Part shown: positions 24,329-37,452 of the stretch, piece by piece
Layout: every line of letters begins with the position of its first letter
Numbering within the stretch: position 1 is the stretch's first letter
DNA from: Triticum aestivum
Lineage: Eukaryota; Streptophyta; Magnoliopsida; Poales; Poaceae
Reading direction: 5' to 3'
Assembly (NCBI RefSeq): GCF_018294505.1
Contig: NC_057800.1
Span: 475,513,037 to 475,577,036, forward strand
Length of the DNA stretch: 64,000 bases
Notes under the pieces: model-generated
Told to the model about the DNA's origin: nothing
Databases searched by the model: none
Seen by the model: only the letters and a program-made list of their open reading frames with translations
Made by a program: the position numbers and the translations under genes

Positions 24329-24527
24329 TATTGGGGCATGTAGCATGCAATTTCAAAAAAAATCCTACGATCATGCAAGATCGATCTAGGAGATGCATAG
24401 CAACGGGAGGGGGAGAGTGTGTCCATGTACCCTCGTAGACCGAAAGCGGAAGCGTTATGTTAACATGGTTGATGTAGTTGAACGTCTTCACGATGCAACC
24501 GATCCAAGTACCAAACATACAACACCT

Positions 24528-26189
24528 TGATGTCTACTACACAACCTTCTTCTTGTAGACGTTGTTGGGCCTCCAAGTGCAGAGGTTTGTAGGACAGTAG
24601 CAAATTTCCCTCAAGTGGATGACCTAAGGTTTATCAATCCGTAGGAGGCGTAGGATGAAGATGGTCTCTCTCAAGCAACCCTGCAACCAAATAACAAAGA
24701 GTCTGTTGTGTCCCCAACACACCCAATACAATGGAAAATTGTATGGGTGCACTAGTTCGACGAAGAGATGGTGATACAAGTGCAATATGGATAGTAGATA
24801 AAGGTATTTGTAATCTGAAATTAAAAAAACAGCAAGGTAACTAATGATAAAAGTGAGCGTAAACGGTATTGCAATGTGTTGAAACAAGGCCTCGGGTTCA
24901 TACTTTCACTAGTGCAAGTTCCCTCAACAATACTAACATAATTGGATCACATAACCATCCCTCAACATGCAACAAAGAGTCACTCCAAAGACACTAATAG
25001 CGGAGAACAAACGAAGAGATTATGGTAGGGTACTAAACCACCTCAAAGTTATTCTTTCCAATCAATCCGTTGGGCTATTCCTATAAGTGTCACAAACAGC
25101 CCTAGAGTTCGTACTAGAATAACACCTTAAGACACAAATCAACCAAAACCCTAATGTCACCTAGATACTCCAATGTCACCTCAAGTATCCGTGGGTATGA
25201 TTATACGATAAGCATCACACAATCTCAGATTCATCTATTCAACCAACACATAGAACCTCAAAGAGTGCCCCAAAGTTTCTACCGAAGAATCACGACGAAA
25301 ACGTGTGCCAACCCCTATGCATAGGTTCATGGGCGGAACCCACAAGTTGATCACCAAAACATACATCAAGTGAATCACGTGATATCCCATTGTCACCACA
25401 GATATGCACGGCAAGACATACGTCAAGTGTTCTCAAATCTTTAAAGACTCAATCCGATAAGTTAACCTCAAAGGGGAAACTAAATCCATTACAAGAGAGT
25501 AGAGGGGGAGGAGAAACATAAGATCCAACTATAATAGCAAAGCTCGCGATACATCAAGATCGTGCCAAATCAAGAACACGAGAGAGAGAGAGAGATCAAA
25601 CACATAGCTAGTGGTACATACCCTCAGCCCCGAGGGAGAACTACTCCCTCCTCATCATGGAGAGCACCGGGATGATGAAGATGGCCACCAGAGAGGGATT
25701 CCCCCCTCCAGCAGGGTGCCGGAATGGGTCTAGATTGGCTTTCGGTGGCTACGGAGGCTTCTGGCGGCGGAACTCCCGATCTATTGTGCTCTCTGATCGT
25801 TTTAGGGTATATGGAGATATATAGGCGGAAGAAGTACGTCAGGGGAGCCACGAGGGGCCCACGAGGGTGGAGGGTGCGCCCAGGGGGGTGGGTGCCCCCT
25901 ACCTCGTGGCTTCCTCGAAGCTCTCTTTACGTGGACTCCAAGTCTCCCGGGTTGCTTTCCTTCCAAAAATAAGTTCCGTGAAGTTTCACGTCAATTGGAC
26001 TCCGTTTGATTTTCCTTTTCTTGGAAACCCTAAAATAGGCAAAAAAACAGAAACTGACACTGGGCTCTGGTTTAATATGTTAGTCCCAAGAATTATATAA
26101 AAGTGTTTAATAAAGCCCATAAACATCCAAAACAGATAATATAATAGCATGGAACAATCAAAAGTTATAGATACGTTGGAGACGTATCA
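24528..26189 (-). repeat. 3' LTR of the complete Sabrina/WHAM-like element
   Basis: Plus-strand ends TGATGTCTACTACAC and GACGTATCA. A (GA)n tract lies near 25579-25594, longer in the partner LTR (near 31808-31838). TATA-like sequence on the minus strand near 25812-25825. Confidence 0.92.
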
Positions 26190-26203
26190 GCATCCCCAAG
26201 CTT
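26190..26203 (-). other. Polypurine tract
   Basis: Minus-strand AAGCTTGGGGATGC directly upstream of the 3' LTR. Confidence 0.75.
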
Positions 26204-29200
26204 AATTCCCGCTCGTCCTCGAGTAGGTAAATGATAAAAACAAAATTTTTGATGTGGAATGCTACCTAACATATTTATCCATGTAATTATCTTTATTGTG
26301 GCAAGAATATTCAGATTCATAAGATTCAAGACAAAAGTTCAATATTGACATAAAAATAATAATACTTCAAGCATACTAACCAAGTAACCATGTCTTCTCA
26401 AAATAGCATGGCCAAAGAAAGCTATCCCTACAAAATCATATAGTTTGGATATGCTCCATCTTCACCACACAAAGTATTTAAATCATGCATAACCCCGATG
26501 ACAAGCCAAGCAATTGTTTCATACTTTTAATGTTCCCAAACTTTTTCAATCTTCACGCCATATATGAGCGTGAGCCATGGATATAGCACTATAGGTGGAA
26601 TAGAATGGTGGTTGTGTCGAAGAAAAAAAGGAGAAGATAGTCTCACATCAACTAGGCGTATCAACGGGCTATGGAGATGCCCATCAATAGATATCAATGT
26701 GAGTGAGTAGGGATTGCCATGCAACAGATGCACTAGAGCTATAAATGTATGAAAGCTCAACAAAAGAAACTAGTGGGTGTGCATCCAACTCGCTTGCTCA
26801 CGAAGACCTAGGGCATTTTGAGGAATCCCATCATTGGAATATACAAGCCAAGTTCTATAATGAAAGATTCCCACTAATATATGAAAGTGACAAAATAGGA
26901 GACTCTCTATCATGAAGATCATGGTGCTACTTTGAAGCACAAGTGTGGTAAAAGCATAGTAGCATTGCCCGTTCTCTCTTTTTCTCTCATTTTTTTGTTT
27001 GGTCCTTCTCTTTTTTATGGCCTATTTTTTTATTTGGGCTTCTTTGGCCTCTTTTTTTCGTCCGGAGTCTCATCCCGACTTATGAGGGAATCATAGTCTC
27101 CATCATCCTTTCCTCACTGGGACAATGATATGATCATCACACTTTTATTTTCTTACAACTCGATACTTAGAACAAGATATGACTCTATATGAATGCCTCC
27201 GGCGGTGTACCGGGATGTGCAATGACTCATGAGTGACATGTATGAAAGAATTATGAATGGTGGCTTTGCCACAAATACGATGTCAACTACATGATCATGC
27301 AAAGAAATATGACAATGATGAAGCGTGTCATAATAAATGGAACGGTGGAAAGTTGCATGGCAATATATATCGGAATGGCTATGGAAATGCCATAATTGGT
27401 AGGTATGGTGGCTGTTTTGAGGAAGGTATATGGTGGGTTTATGATACCGGCGAAAGGTGTGCGGTATTAGAGAGGCTAGCAATGGTGGAAGGGTGAGAGT
27501 GCGTATAATCCATGGACTCAACATTAGTCATAAAGAACTCACATACTTATTGCAAAAATCTATTAGTTATCGAAACAAAGTACTACGCGCATGCTCCTAG
27601 GGGGATAGATTGGTAGGAAAAGACCATCGCTCGTCCCCGACCGCCACTCATAAGGAAGACAATCAATAAATAAATCATGCTCCGACTTCATCACATAATG
27701 GTTCACCATACGTGCATGCTAAGGGAATCACAAACTTCAACACAAGTATTTCTCAAATTCACAACTACTCAACTAGCATGACTCTAATATCACCATCTTC
27801 ATATCTCAAAACAATTATCAAGTATCAAACTTCTCTTAGTATTCAATGCACTCTATATGAAAGTTTTTATTATATCCCTCTTGGATGCCCATCATACTAG
27901 GACTAAATTCATAACCAAAGAAAATTACCATGCTGTTTAGGACTCTCAAAATAATATAAGTGAAGCATGAGAGTTCATCTATTTCTTCAAAATAAAACCA
28001 CCACCGTGCTCTAAAAATATATAAGTGAAGCACTAGAGCAAATAACAAACTACTCCGAAAGATATAACTGAAGATCAATGAGTAGTCGAATAATCATGCA
28101 ACTATATGAAGACTCCCTAACATTTAAGGATTTCAGATCTTGATACTTTATTCAAACAGAAATCAAAACAAAATAAAATGACATCTAAGAATAGCAAACA
28201 TCATGTGAAGAAGCAAAAACTTAGGATCAACCGATACTAACCGATAGTTGTTGAAGAAGAAAGGTGGAATGCCAACCGGGGCAACCCCCAAGCTTAGACG
28301 CTTGAGACTTCTTGAAATATTATCTTGGGGTGCCTTGGGCATCCCCAAGCTTGAGCTTTTGTGTCTCCTTAATTCCTCTCATATCACCGTCTCACTAAAT
28401 CTCAAAAGCTTCATCCACACAAAACTCAACAAGGACTCGTGAGATAAGTTAGTATAAACCATTGCAAAAACCTTATCATACTCTACTGTAGCAAATCACT
28501 AAAATTATTATTCAACATTGCATACTAAATGCCTCTGCATATTTAATAGTCCTATCCTCAAATAGAATCATTAAAGAAGCAAACATATGCAAACATAACA
28601 GCAATCTGCCTAAACATGACAGTCTGTAAAGAATGCAGCAACACCCATACTTCCCTAGCTCAAAAAATTATGAAAGAAAATTACCACTATAGTAAATTTA
28701 TCAGAGCTTAATATGCAAAAGGTTTCAACATTTTATCACATTCTGAATTTTCTAGGGAATTATTGCAACAGCGGTGAACTTTCTGTTTTCAAACAGCAAC
28801 ATGTGGACTTCTAAAATAGGCATAGTAAAGGCTATCAATGCCACTTTTATTGAAATAAAAGATGCAAAACATTGTTCTAAATAACATCAAGCAAATCTTA
28901 ACAAAATAAATTGACGCTCCAAACAAAACACATATCATGTGGTGAATAAAAATATAGCTCCAAGTAAAGTTACCGATGAACGAAGACGAAAGAGGGGATA
29001 CCTTCCGGGGCATCCCCAAGCTTAGGCTCTTGTCTATCCTTAAATATTACCTTGGGGTTCCTTGGGTATCACCAATCTTACGCTCTTGCCACTCCTTATT
29101 CCATAGTCCATCGAATCCTTACCCAAAATTTGAAAACTTCACAACACAAAACTTAACAGAAAACTCGTAAGCTCCATTAGTATAAGAAAATAAATCACCA

Positions 29201-29743
29201 CTTCAAGGTACTGTAATGAACTAATTATTTATTTATATTTGTGTAATATATACTGTATTCCAACTTATCTATGGTTCATATGCTCCGATACTACTCATAG
29301 ATTCATCAAAATAAGCAAACAACACATCGAAAACAGAATCTGTCAAAAACAGAACAGTCTGTAGTAATCTGGATCAAACGTATACTTATGGAACTCATAA
29401 AATTCTCAAATAAATTGCTGGACGTGAGGAATTTATCTATTAATCATCTTCAAAAAGAATTAACTAAATATCACTCTCCAATAAAAAATGGCAGCCATTC
29501 TCGTGAGCGCTAAAGTTTCTGTTTTTTACAGCATGATCAACAAGACTCTCCCCAAGTCTTCCCAAAGGTTCTACTTGGCACAAACACTAATTAAAAGCAT
29601 AAAACCACATCTAAACATAGGCTAGATGAATTATTTATTACTAAACAGGATCAAAAAGCAAGGAACAAAAATAAAGTTGGGTTGCCTCCCAACAAGCGCT
29701 ATCGTTTAACGCCCCTAGCTAGGCATGATGATTTCAATGATGC
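26204..29743 (-). other. Non-coding internal region with repeated PPT-like modules
   Basis: About 3.5 kb without a credible gene, collinear with 1536-4335 apart from an extra segment around 28080-28920. PPT-like motifs recur at 28281-28295, 28339-28352 and 29010-29023, with a decayed copy at 29066-29079; they come in pairs about 56-58 bases apart. Confidence 0.7.
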
Positions 29744-30631
29744 TCACATAAAGGATAAGAATTGAAACATAAAGAGGGCATCATGAAGAATATGACTAGC
29801 ACATTTAAGCCTAACCCACTTCCTATGCATAGGTATTTTGTGAGCAAACAACTTATGGGAACAATAATCAACTAGCATAGGAGGGCAAAACAAGCATAGC
29901 TTCAAAACTTTAAGCACATAGAGAGAAAACTTGACATTATTGCAATTCCTACAAGCACATGTTCCTCCCTCATAATAATTTTCAGTAGCATCATGAATGA
30001 ATTCAACAATATAACCAGCACCTAAAGCATTCTTTTCATGATCTACAAGCATAGAAAATTTACTACTCTCCACATAAGCAAATTTCTTCTCATGAATAGT
30101 AGTGGGACCAAACTCAGCAAAATAACTATCATGTGAGGCATAATCCAATTGAAAACTAAAATCATGATGAAAAGTTTCATGGATATCATTATTCTTTATA
30201 GCATACAAGTCATCACAATAATCATCATAGATAGCAACTTTGTTCTCATAATCAATTGGAACCTCTTCCGAAATAGTGGATTCATCACAAAATAAAGTCA
30301 TGACCTCTCCGAAACCACTTTCATCAATATAATCATCATAAATAGGAGGCCTGCTTTCATCATAATAAATTTGCTCATCAAAACTTGGGGGACAAAAAAT
30401 ATCATCTTCATCAAACATAGCTTCCCCAAGCTTGTGGCTTTGCATATCATTAGCATCATGGATATTCAAAAAATTAATACTAACAACATTGCAATCATGC
30501 ACATCATACAAGGATTTAGTGCCAAACATTTTAATGCATTCTTCTTCTAGCACTTGAGCACAATTTTCCTTTCCATCATACTCACGAAAGATATTAAAAA
30601 GGTGAAGCGTATGAGACAAACTTAATTCCAT
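29744..30631 (-). CDS. Acidic protein of unknown function from a non-autonomous LTR element
   Basis: An uninterrupted 295-codon ORF, the only one in the element, starting MELSLSHTLHLFN at 30631 about 100 bases inside the PBS, which is where gag would start. The middle is very rich in Asp, Glu and Tyr (DESRPPIYDDYIDESGFGE and similar). The C-terminal third has clustered cysteines and histidines (GTCACRNCNN, then FCPPMLVDYCSHK) and a basic stretch HRKWVRLKC, which might bind metal or nucleic acid. I recognise no gag, protease or polymerase motif. Similar ORFs recur in Triticeae repeats as far as I recall. The intact frame fits the young LTR age, so intactness alone does not show selection. Confidence 0.6.
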   Translation of the reverse strand: MELSLSHTLHLFNIFREYDGKENCAQVLEEECIKMFGTKSLYDVHDCNVVSINFLNIHDANDMQSHKLGEAMFDEDDIFCPPSFDEQIYYDESRPPIYDDYIDESGFGEVMTLFCDESTISEEVPIDYENKVAIYDDYCDDLYAIKNNDIHETFHHDFSFQLDYASHDSYFAEFGPTTIHEKKFAYVESSKFSMLVDHEKNALGAGYIVEFIHDATENYYEGGTCACRNCNNVKFSLYVLKVLKLCLFCPPMLVDYCSHKLFAHKIPMHRKWVRLKCASHILHDALFMFQFLSFM

Positions 30632-30730
30632 TTTTTTGTAGTTTTCTTTTATAAACTAAACTAGTGCTAAAATAAGAAACAAAAAGATTTGATTGGCAAG
30701 ATCTAAAGATATACCTTCAAGCACTCACCT

Positions 30731-30747
30731 CCCCGGCAATGACGCCA
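30731..30747 (-). other. Primer binding site, tRNA-Asp-like variant
   Basis: Minus-strand TGGCGTCATTGCCGGGG, two changes from the perfect tRNA-Asp complement, ten bases inside the 5' LTR. Confidence 0.75.
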
Positions 30748-30757
30748 GAAAAGAGCT

Positions 30758-31805
30758 TGATGTCTACTACACAACCTTCTTCTTGTAGATGTTGTTGGGC
30801 CTCCAAGTGCAGAGGTTTGTAGGACAGTAGCGAATTTCTCTCAAGTGGATGACCTAAGGTTTATCAATCCGTAGGAGGCGTAGGATGAAGATGGTCTCTC
30901 TCAAGCAACCCTGCAACCAAATAACAAAGAGTCTCTTGTGTCCCCAACACACCCAATACAATGGTAAATTGTATGGGTGCACTAGTTCGGCGAAGAGATG
31001 GTGATACAAGTGCAATATGGATAGTAGATAAAGGTATTTGTAATCTGAAATTAAAAAACAGCAAGGTAACTAATGATAAAAGTGAGCGTAAACGGTATTG
31101 CAATGCGTTGAAACAAGGCCTAGGGTTCATACTTTCACTAGTGCAAGTTCCCTCAATAATACTAACATAATTGGATCACATAACTATCCCTCAACATGCA
31201 ACAAAGAGTCACTCCAAAGTCACTAATAGTGGAGAACAAACAAAGAGATTATGGTAGGGTAGGAAACCACCTCAAAGTTATTCTTTCCAATCAATCCGTT
31301 GGGCTATTCCTATAAGTGTCACAAACAGCCCTAGAGTTCGTACTAGAATAACACCTTAAGACACAAATCAACCAAAACCCTAATGTAACCTAGATACTCC
31401 AATATCACCTCAAGTATTCGTGGGTATGATTATATGATAAGCATCACACAATCTCATATTCATCTATTTAACCAACACATAGAACCTCAAAGAGTGCCCC
31501 AAAGTTTCTACCGGAGAATCATGGCGAAAATGTGTGCCATCCCCTATGCATAGGTTCATGGGCGGAACCCGCAAGTTGATCACCAAAACATATATCAAGT
31601 GAATCACGTGATATCCCATTGTCACCACAGATATGCACGGCAAGACATACATCAAGTGTTCTCAAATCTTTAAAGACTCAATTCGATAAGTTAAATTCAA
31701 AGGGGAAACTCAATCCATTACAAGAGAGTATAGGGGGAGGAGAAACATAAGATCCAACTATAATAGCAAAGCTCGCGATACATCAAGATCATGCCAAATC
31801 AAGAA

Positions 31806-31840
<35 letters not shown>

Positions 31841-32437
31841 AAACACATAGCTACTGGTACATACCCTCAGCACTGAGGGAGAACTACTCCCTCCTTGTCA
31901 TGGAGAGCACCGGGATGATTAAGATGGCCACCGAAGAGGGATTCCCCCCTCCGGAAGGGTGCCGGAACATGTCTAGATTGGCTTTTGGTGGCTACGGAGG
32001 CTTTTGGCGTCGGAACTCCCGATCTATTGTGCTCTCCGATCGTTTTAGGGTATATGGAGATATATAGGCGGAAGATGTACGTCAGTGAAGCCACAAGGGG
32101 CCCACTAGGGTGGAGGGCGCGCCCAGGGGGGTGGGTGCACCCCCCTACCTCATGGCTTCCTCGAAGCTCCCTTGACGTGGACTCTAAGTCTCCCGGGTTG
32201 CTTTCCTTCCATAAATAAGTTCCGTGAAGTTTCAGGTCAATTGTACTCTGTTTGATTTTACTTTTCTTCGAAACCCTAAAATAGGCAAAAGAAAACAAAA
32301 ACTGGCACTGGGCTCTAGGTTAATAGGTTAGTCCCAAAAATAATATAAAAGTGCTTAATAAAGCCCATAAACATCCAAAACAGATAATATAATAGCATGG
32401 AACAATCAAAAATTATAGATACGTTGGAGACGTATCA
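30758..32437 (-). repeat. 5' LTR of the complete Sabrina/WHAM-like element
   Basis: Aligns end to end with 24528-26189; followed by the target copy CACCT at 32438-32442. Confidence 0.92.
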
Positions 32438-32672
32438 CACCTCCGTGTTCAGCACACGTTTAGCTTGATGACGTCCCTCGAGCTCTTGATCCAGTAGAGG
32501 GTCGAGAGAGAGTTCCGACAGCACGACGGCGTGGTGACGGTGATGGTGATGTGATCAGCGCAGGGCTTCGCCTAAGCACTATGATGCTATGACCGGAGGA
32601 GTAAACTGTGGAGGGGGGCACCGCACACGGCTAAGAGAATTCTTGGTGTGCCTTCGGGTTGCCCCCTCCCCC

Positions 32673-32682
32673 GTATATAAAG
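32673..32682 (-). promoter_or_regulatory. TATA box of the Angela-type solo LTR
   Basis: Minus-strand CTTTATATAC in the GC-rich promoter part of the LTR, at the place where this family has its TATA box. Confidence 0.6.
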
Positions 32683-35600
32683 GGGGGAGGAGGAGGCCGG
32701 CGGCCAGGAGGGGCGCGCCAATGGGAGAGTCCTATTTGGACTCCTAGTCAAGTAGGATCCCCCCCCCCCCGTTTTCCTTTCTCCACCGGAGGGAATAGGC
32801 AGGAGAGAGAGGGAAAGGGAAAGGGGGGCGCCGCCCCCTCCCCCTAGTCCAATTCGGACTACCATGGGGGCGGCCAGCCCTTGCGGCCCTCCTCTCTCTC
32901 CACTAAGGCCCACTAAGGCCCATTATTTCCCCGGGGGGTTCCGGCAACCCCTCGGTACTCCGGTAAAATATCTGAATCACTCGGAACCATTCTGATGTTC
33001 GAATATAATCTTCCAATATATGAAACTTTACCTCTCAACAATTTCTAGACTCCTCGTCATGTCCGTGATCTCATCCGGGACTCTGGACAAATTTCGGTCA
33101 CCAAAAACACATATCTATAATACAAATTGTCATCGAACATTAAGCGCGCGGACCCTATGGGTTCGAGAACTATGTAGGCATGACCGAGACACATCTCTGG
33201 TCAATAACCAATAGAGGAACCTAGATGCTCATATTGGTTCCTACATATACTATGAAGATCTTTATTGGTCAAACCGCACAATAACATACGTCATTCCCTT
33301 TGTCGTCGGTATGTTACTTGCCCGAGATTCAATTGTCGGTATCCTCATCTAGTTCAATCTCGTTACCGGCAAGTCTCTTTACTCGTTCCGTAATGCATCA
33401 TCCCATAACTAACTCGTTAGTCACATTACTTGCAAGGCTTATAGTGATGCACATTACTGAGAGGGCCCAGAGATACCTCTTCGATATACGGAGTGACAAA
33501 TCCTAATCTTGATCTATGCCAACTCAACAAACACCTTCGGAGACACATGTAGAGCATCTTTATAATCACCCAGTTACGTTGTGATGTTTGATAGCACACA
33601 AGGTGTTCCTCCGGTATTCGGGAGTTACACAATCTCATAGTCAGATGAATATGTATAAGTCATGAAGAAAGCAATAGCAATAAAACTGTCACATCCTAGC
33701 TAGTCATGCATTAGAGTGTTGCATCATGTCTACCTTTCATCAGAAACTTGAATTGGGGAAGACAGAACCCCCAGCACCCCCTCTGGAATCAACTAAGGTT
33801 TACTAAAAATATTTTCAATGAACCTGAAATGCCCTTCTAGAAAGTTCACTCTCTTTGTCTTGGGTTAGAACCTCTGGCAAAATTGGTGCACAATTTTCTA
33901 GGTCAACAGAAGGTCATTGAATTAAATCATATGTAATTTGAATTTGGGCATTTGAATGCTAGTAAATATTTTAAATGCTCAAATAATTCTGAAGATAAGT
34001 GTGGGCTGTTGGAAATATCTAAACAGAGCCTCTGATTATTTTCAGGATTTTTAGAAGTGCCTAGCTATTTTTAATAAAGCCACAAACCTACAGAAAAATT
34101 GAAAACAGAAATTAAAAGAGAGGGAGAGAACTTACCTGGCCGCAGCCCATCAGCCGGCCCACCTGGCGGCCCAGCGCTTTGCTGGCCCATGCTAGCCAGC
34201 TGCTTCGTCCCCACCAGGTAGGCAGAGAGCTGATGCCGGCGAGCGCGAGCTCACCACGGTGCCAGCAGCTTGCCGCTTCGCGCGCCTGGACACCGGATAG
34301 GCTCCACGTCGTCGCCCCGACCCCGTGGACACCTCACTCGCCCCCCTTCCTCTCTCCCTCGCTCTCCCGCACCATGGCCGATGCACCTGCCGCCTCACCG
34401 CCGCCGTAGTCGCGCCCTCCATCGTCCCCGCATTGAGCCACCGTGTCCAGAAGCTCCGCCGCCCTCCACTCCTTCGAGCAAGCCGAGCCCCGAGTGCTCG
34501 CTTGCCCCACAGCCTCTGCAACAACCTCGCCCGACTCCGCCATCGCCGGAGATCCTCTTCGTCGTCGCCACCGCATCAGCTCGTCCCCGACCGCGCCGTC
34601 CATTCCTACGTGACCGCCCTGAGCTCAGCTACCTCCCCATCTCTCCGTTTGCCTTCTCGTGCATCGTAGCAACTCCATGAAGCTTCACCGCACGCGCCAC
34701 CGCCGAGCTCGTCGCCGACGTGTCTCCGGCCGACCACCGGCCACACCACTGTGTCCAACACACTCACTGCACCCCCAGGAGGCCGTAGCACCCCTCTGTG
34801 CCCCCTGTCGTGCCTCCTAACACCGTTTCCGTGCACGCCCGAACTCCGACCGCCGCCTGGCTCGACGTCGGCGTCATCTCCGGCCACCCCCGCACACACC
34901 GCTTGCTCCACTCGACGCGTGAGTTCACCAGCAGCACGTAGATGCCCTCCGCCGACCACTTAGTCGTCGGAGGAGGAATCCCAACGCCCTCCGCCGCGTC
35001 TGTCTTTGCTGGCGGCTTAACACCGGCGGGTTTGACCCGTTGACCTTGACTGGATGGGCCCAGGTTGACTCCCCTGAGTCTATGACAAGTGGGCCCCCCT
35101 CTGCTAATTAACCCAGATTAGTTTTAACTAAATTTAGTTAGTTTAAATAACTGCTAACACGCGGGACCCACTGGTCAGGTTGACCTGGACGTCCCCGTTG
35201 ACCACTGACGTCACCCTAATGCACTGCTGACGCAATAACTAATTTCTTGATTTATTTTTATATAGAGAATTCCAGAAATTGCTGCAAACTTTAAAAAATC
35301 ATAGAAATTAATCTATAACTCCAAATGAAAAGATTTATATATGAATTTTGATTAGAAAAATTCAATCTATCCATTGGTAATGGTTTCATGCATGATAAAA
35401 CAAGTTAACCTTGCTGTTTAAGCAAAATAAGATAATGCACTAATATGGCTATGTTAAATGAACTAACATTTGAATCTTTGATTCAAATGGGTTCATTCCT
35501 TTCTGTTTTAGCTTGCATTAGGCCAGGACACATTCATTTTGCCATGTCATAGCATGCATCATATTGTTGCATATTGTCATGTGTTGATTATGTTCGGTGT

Positions 35601-37452
35601 GTCTTTCGTGGTAGGTTCTGCCTCCGAGGATAACCCCGAATATCCGTCTGAAGGGCAGTACCCTACTACCACTACATCAGGCAAGCAGCCCCATTGATCA
35701 TATCGATACAATCCCATGTTCTCGCCTCTGCTCTCATTTACTGCATTAAGACAACAACGTTTCAAACTGCTATGTGCTACGGTAGTTGAACCCTTATCCT
35801 CTGCATGACCTGTCATTGCCACAGTAATTAGATGAAACCCACTAGCATGTGTAGGAGTTGATTGAGCCATGTATGTGTTTCCTACCTTGCTATGCCTGCT
35901 ATGCTTAGAGTTATGTCAGGTCTGGTTCATCTGGGTGATGGGCTAGAGTGAAATGATTATGTCGGTAATGTGAGGGATGTGTTGAACATGTTTTGGTAAA
36001 GGTATCGATGAGAGGCCATGTAGGAGTACATGGTGGGTTGTTTCATTGAGGCCGTCCATAAGAACTAAGATCTGTATGCGTGATTTAAGATTCAGCTACT
36101 ACCACACATTGGGCCCTGAAATATGACCCCGCTCGACTTACTGACCCCTCTCATCTTCTGTCCAGGAGTTGCAACTAGTTTCTGGTGTTTGTAGGCTATG
36201 TGTTGGCGGCCGTGCGTAGCACTGACCCTAGGGGTGGGCTATGATGCGGTAGATACACCGTGGCACGATGTACCGAGTCGCCCGTTTGGTGTCTCAGGAA
36301 CCCTGCACACATCGTTTGGGGCCGTTGAGGACATCCCGGCCGGATTTCCTTGCGGATGGAACCTGAATAGGCGATAAACCTGGACTAGAGACTTCTGCGG
36401 TTAGTCAGGTCGTGGTCTACACCCACGTTGGTTTTCGCTTGAAGTCTGCCGAGCACATGTCGTGTGCAGACGCTAAGTGATGGAAACATGTGTGATGAAT
36501 ACACCCCTGCGGGGTATAAAACTATTCGAATAGCCGCGTCCACGGTAAAGGACTACTTGGTTGCCTATACAGTTCATAGACAAGTTAATGGATACTACTA
36601 AAAGACTCAAGATAAGTGTGAGTACCGAGGATGGCCCTCTCGTAGGATGACGAGGGAGGATCCCCGGTGGAGTATTGTGTTGGTGATTAGTGGACTTGTG
36701 TGCGAAAACTATTTTACTAGTGGTGTCCCGTAGGATAGCTTAGCCAAGAGTCAAAGCTGGCTTGCTGCAATAACTCCACCACCTTCTTGAGAATGAGCAT
36801 GTATAGTAGGTTCTGATGTAAGACTTGTTGAGTACCTTTGTACTCATGTTTGCTTAATTACTGTTTTCAGACGACAACACCGCCCCCTCCGATGGGTTTT
36901 ATGTAGATCTCGACGTCGATGAGTGACTTGCCACCCAGGTGGTGATCCTGGCCATGGAGGGCCCTATGTAGATACACAGGCTTCGAGAAGCCTTCTTTCT
37001 TTCTAGTGTCTGTACTCAGACTATTTGCTTCCGCATGTGCTTGTATGCTTGTATGACTTGAGTGTCAGGTCATGTGACCCCTACCTGTATGAACATGTTA
37101 TGTATGGCTCTCTGGAGCCTTTAAATAAAGTACTTGAGTTATAGAGTTTTGTTGTGATGCCATGTTGTATTTGCACATATCGAGCATATTGTGTGTATGA
37201 TTGAAATGCTTGGTATGTGTGGGATCCGACAATCTAGTTGTTTATCCTTGGCAGCCTTTCTTATGCGGAAATGTAGTCTAGTGCTCCTCGAGCCATAGTA
37301 GTCCGCTACAGCCCGGTTCACCGGAGTCCTGCTAGCCCAGCACTACTGCTCAGGACACTTGACTGGCCGACATGTGATTCACTTCGTTCCTATGTCTGTC
37401 CCTTCGGGGAAATGTCACACGGTGACTTCCAGAGTCCTGCCTAGCCTGCTAC

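Larger units (their letters stand above)
24528..32437 (-). mobile_element. Complete Sabrina/WHAM-like non-autonomous LTR element
   Basis: A 7,910-base element with perfect 5-base duplication CACCT (24523-24527 and 32438-32442) inside the Angela-type solo LTR. LTRs of 1,662 and 1,680 bases, a tRNA-Asp-like PBS at 30731-30747 and a PPT at 26190-26203 set transcription on the minus strand. It encodes a single intact ORF of unknown function and no enzyme. About four mismatches in the first 190 LTR bases indicate a recent insertion. It shares its U3 end and 3' non-coding region with the 62-7307 element but not the rest of the LTR or the coding module. Confidence 0.92.

Noticed and set aside
32587..32913. 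Minus-strand 108-codon ORF
   Set aside because: It lies in the promoter part of the Angela-type solo LTR and consists of low-complexity Gly/Pro codons.
34179..34963. Possible plant gene exon with Pro/Ser-rich frames
   Set aside because: The block lies inside a solo LTR bounded by a perfect target duplication and has a counterpart in other LTRs; no domain or intron model.
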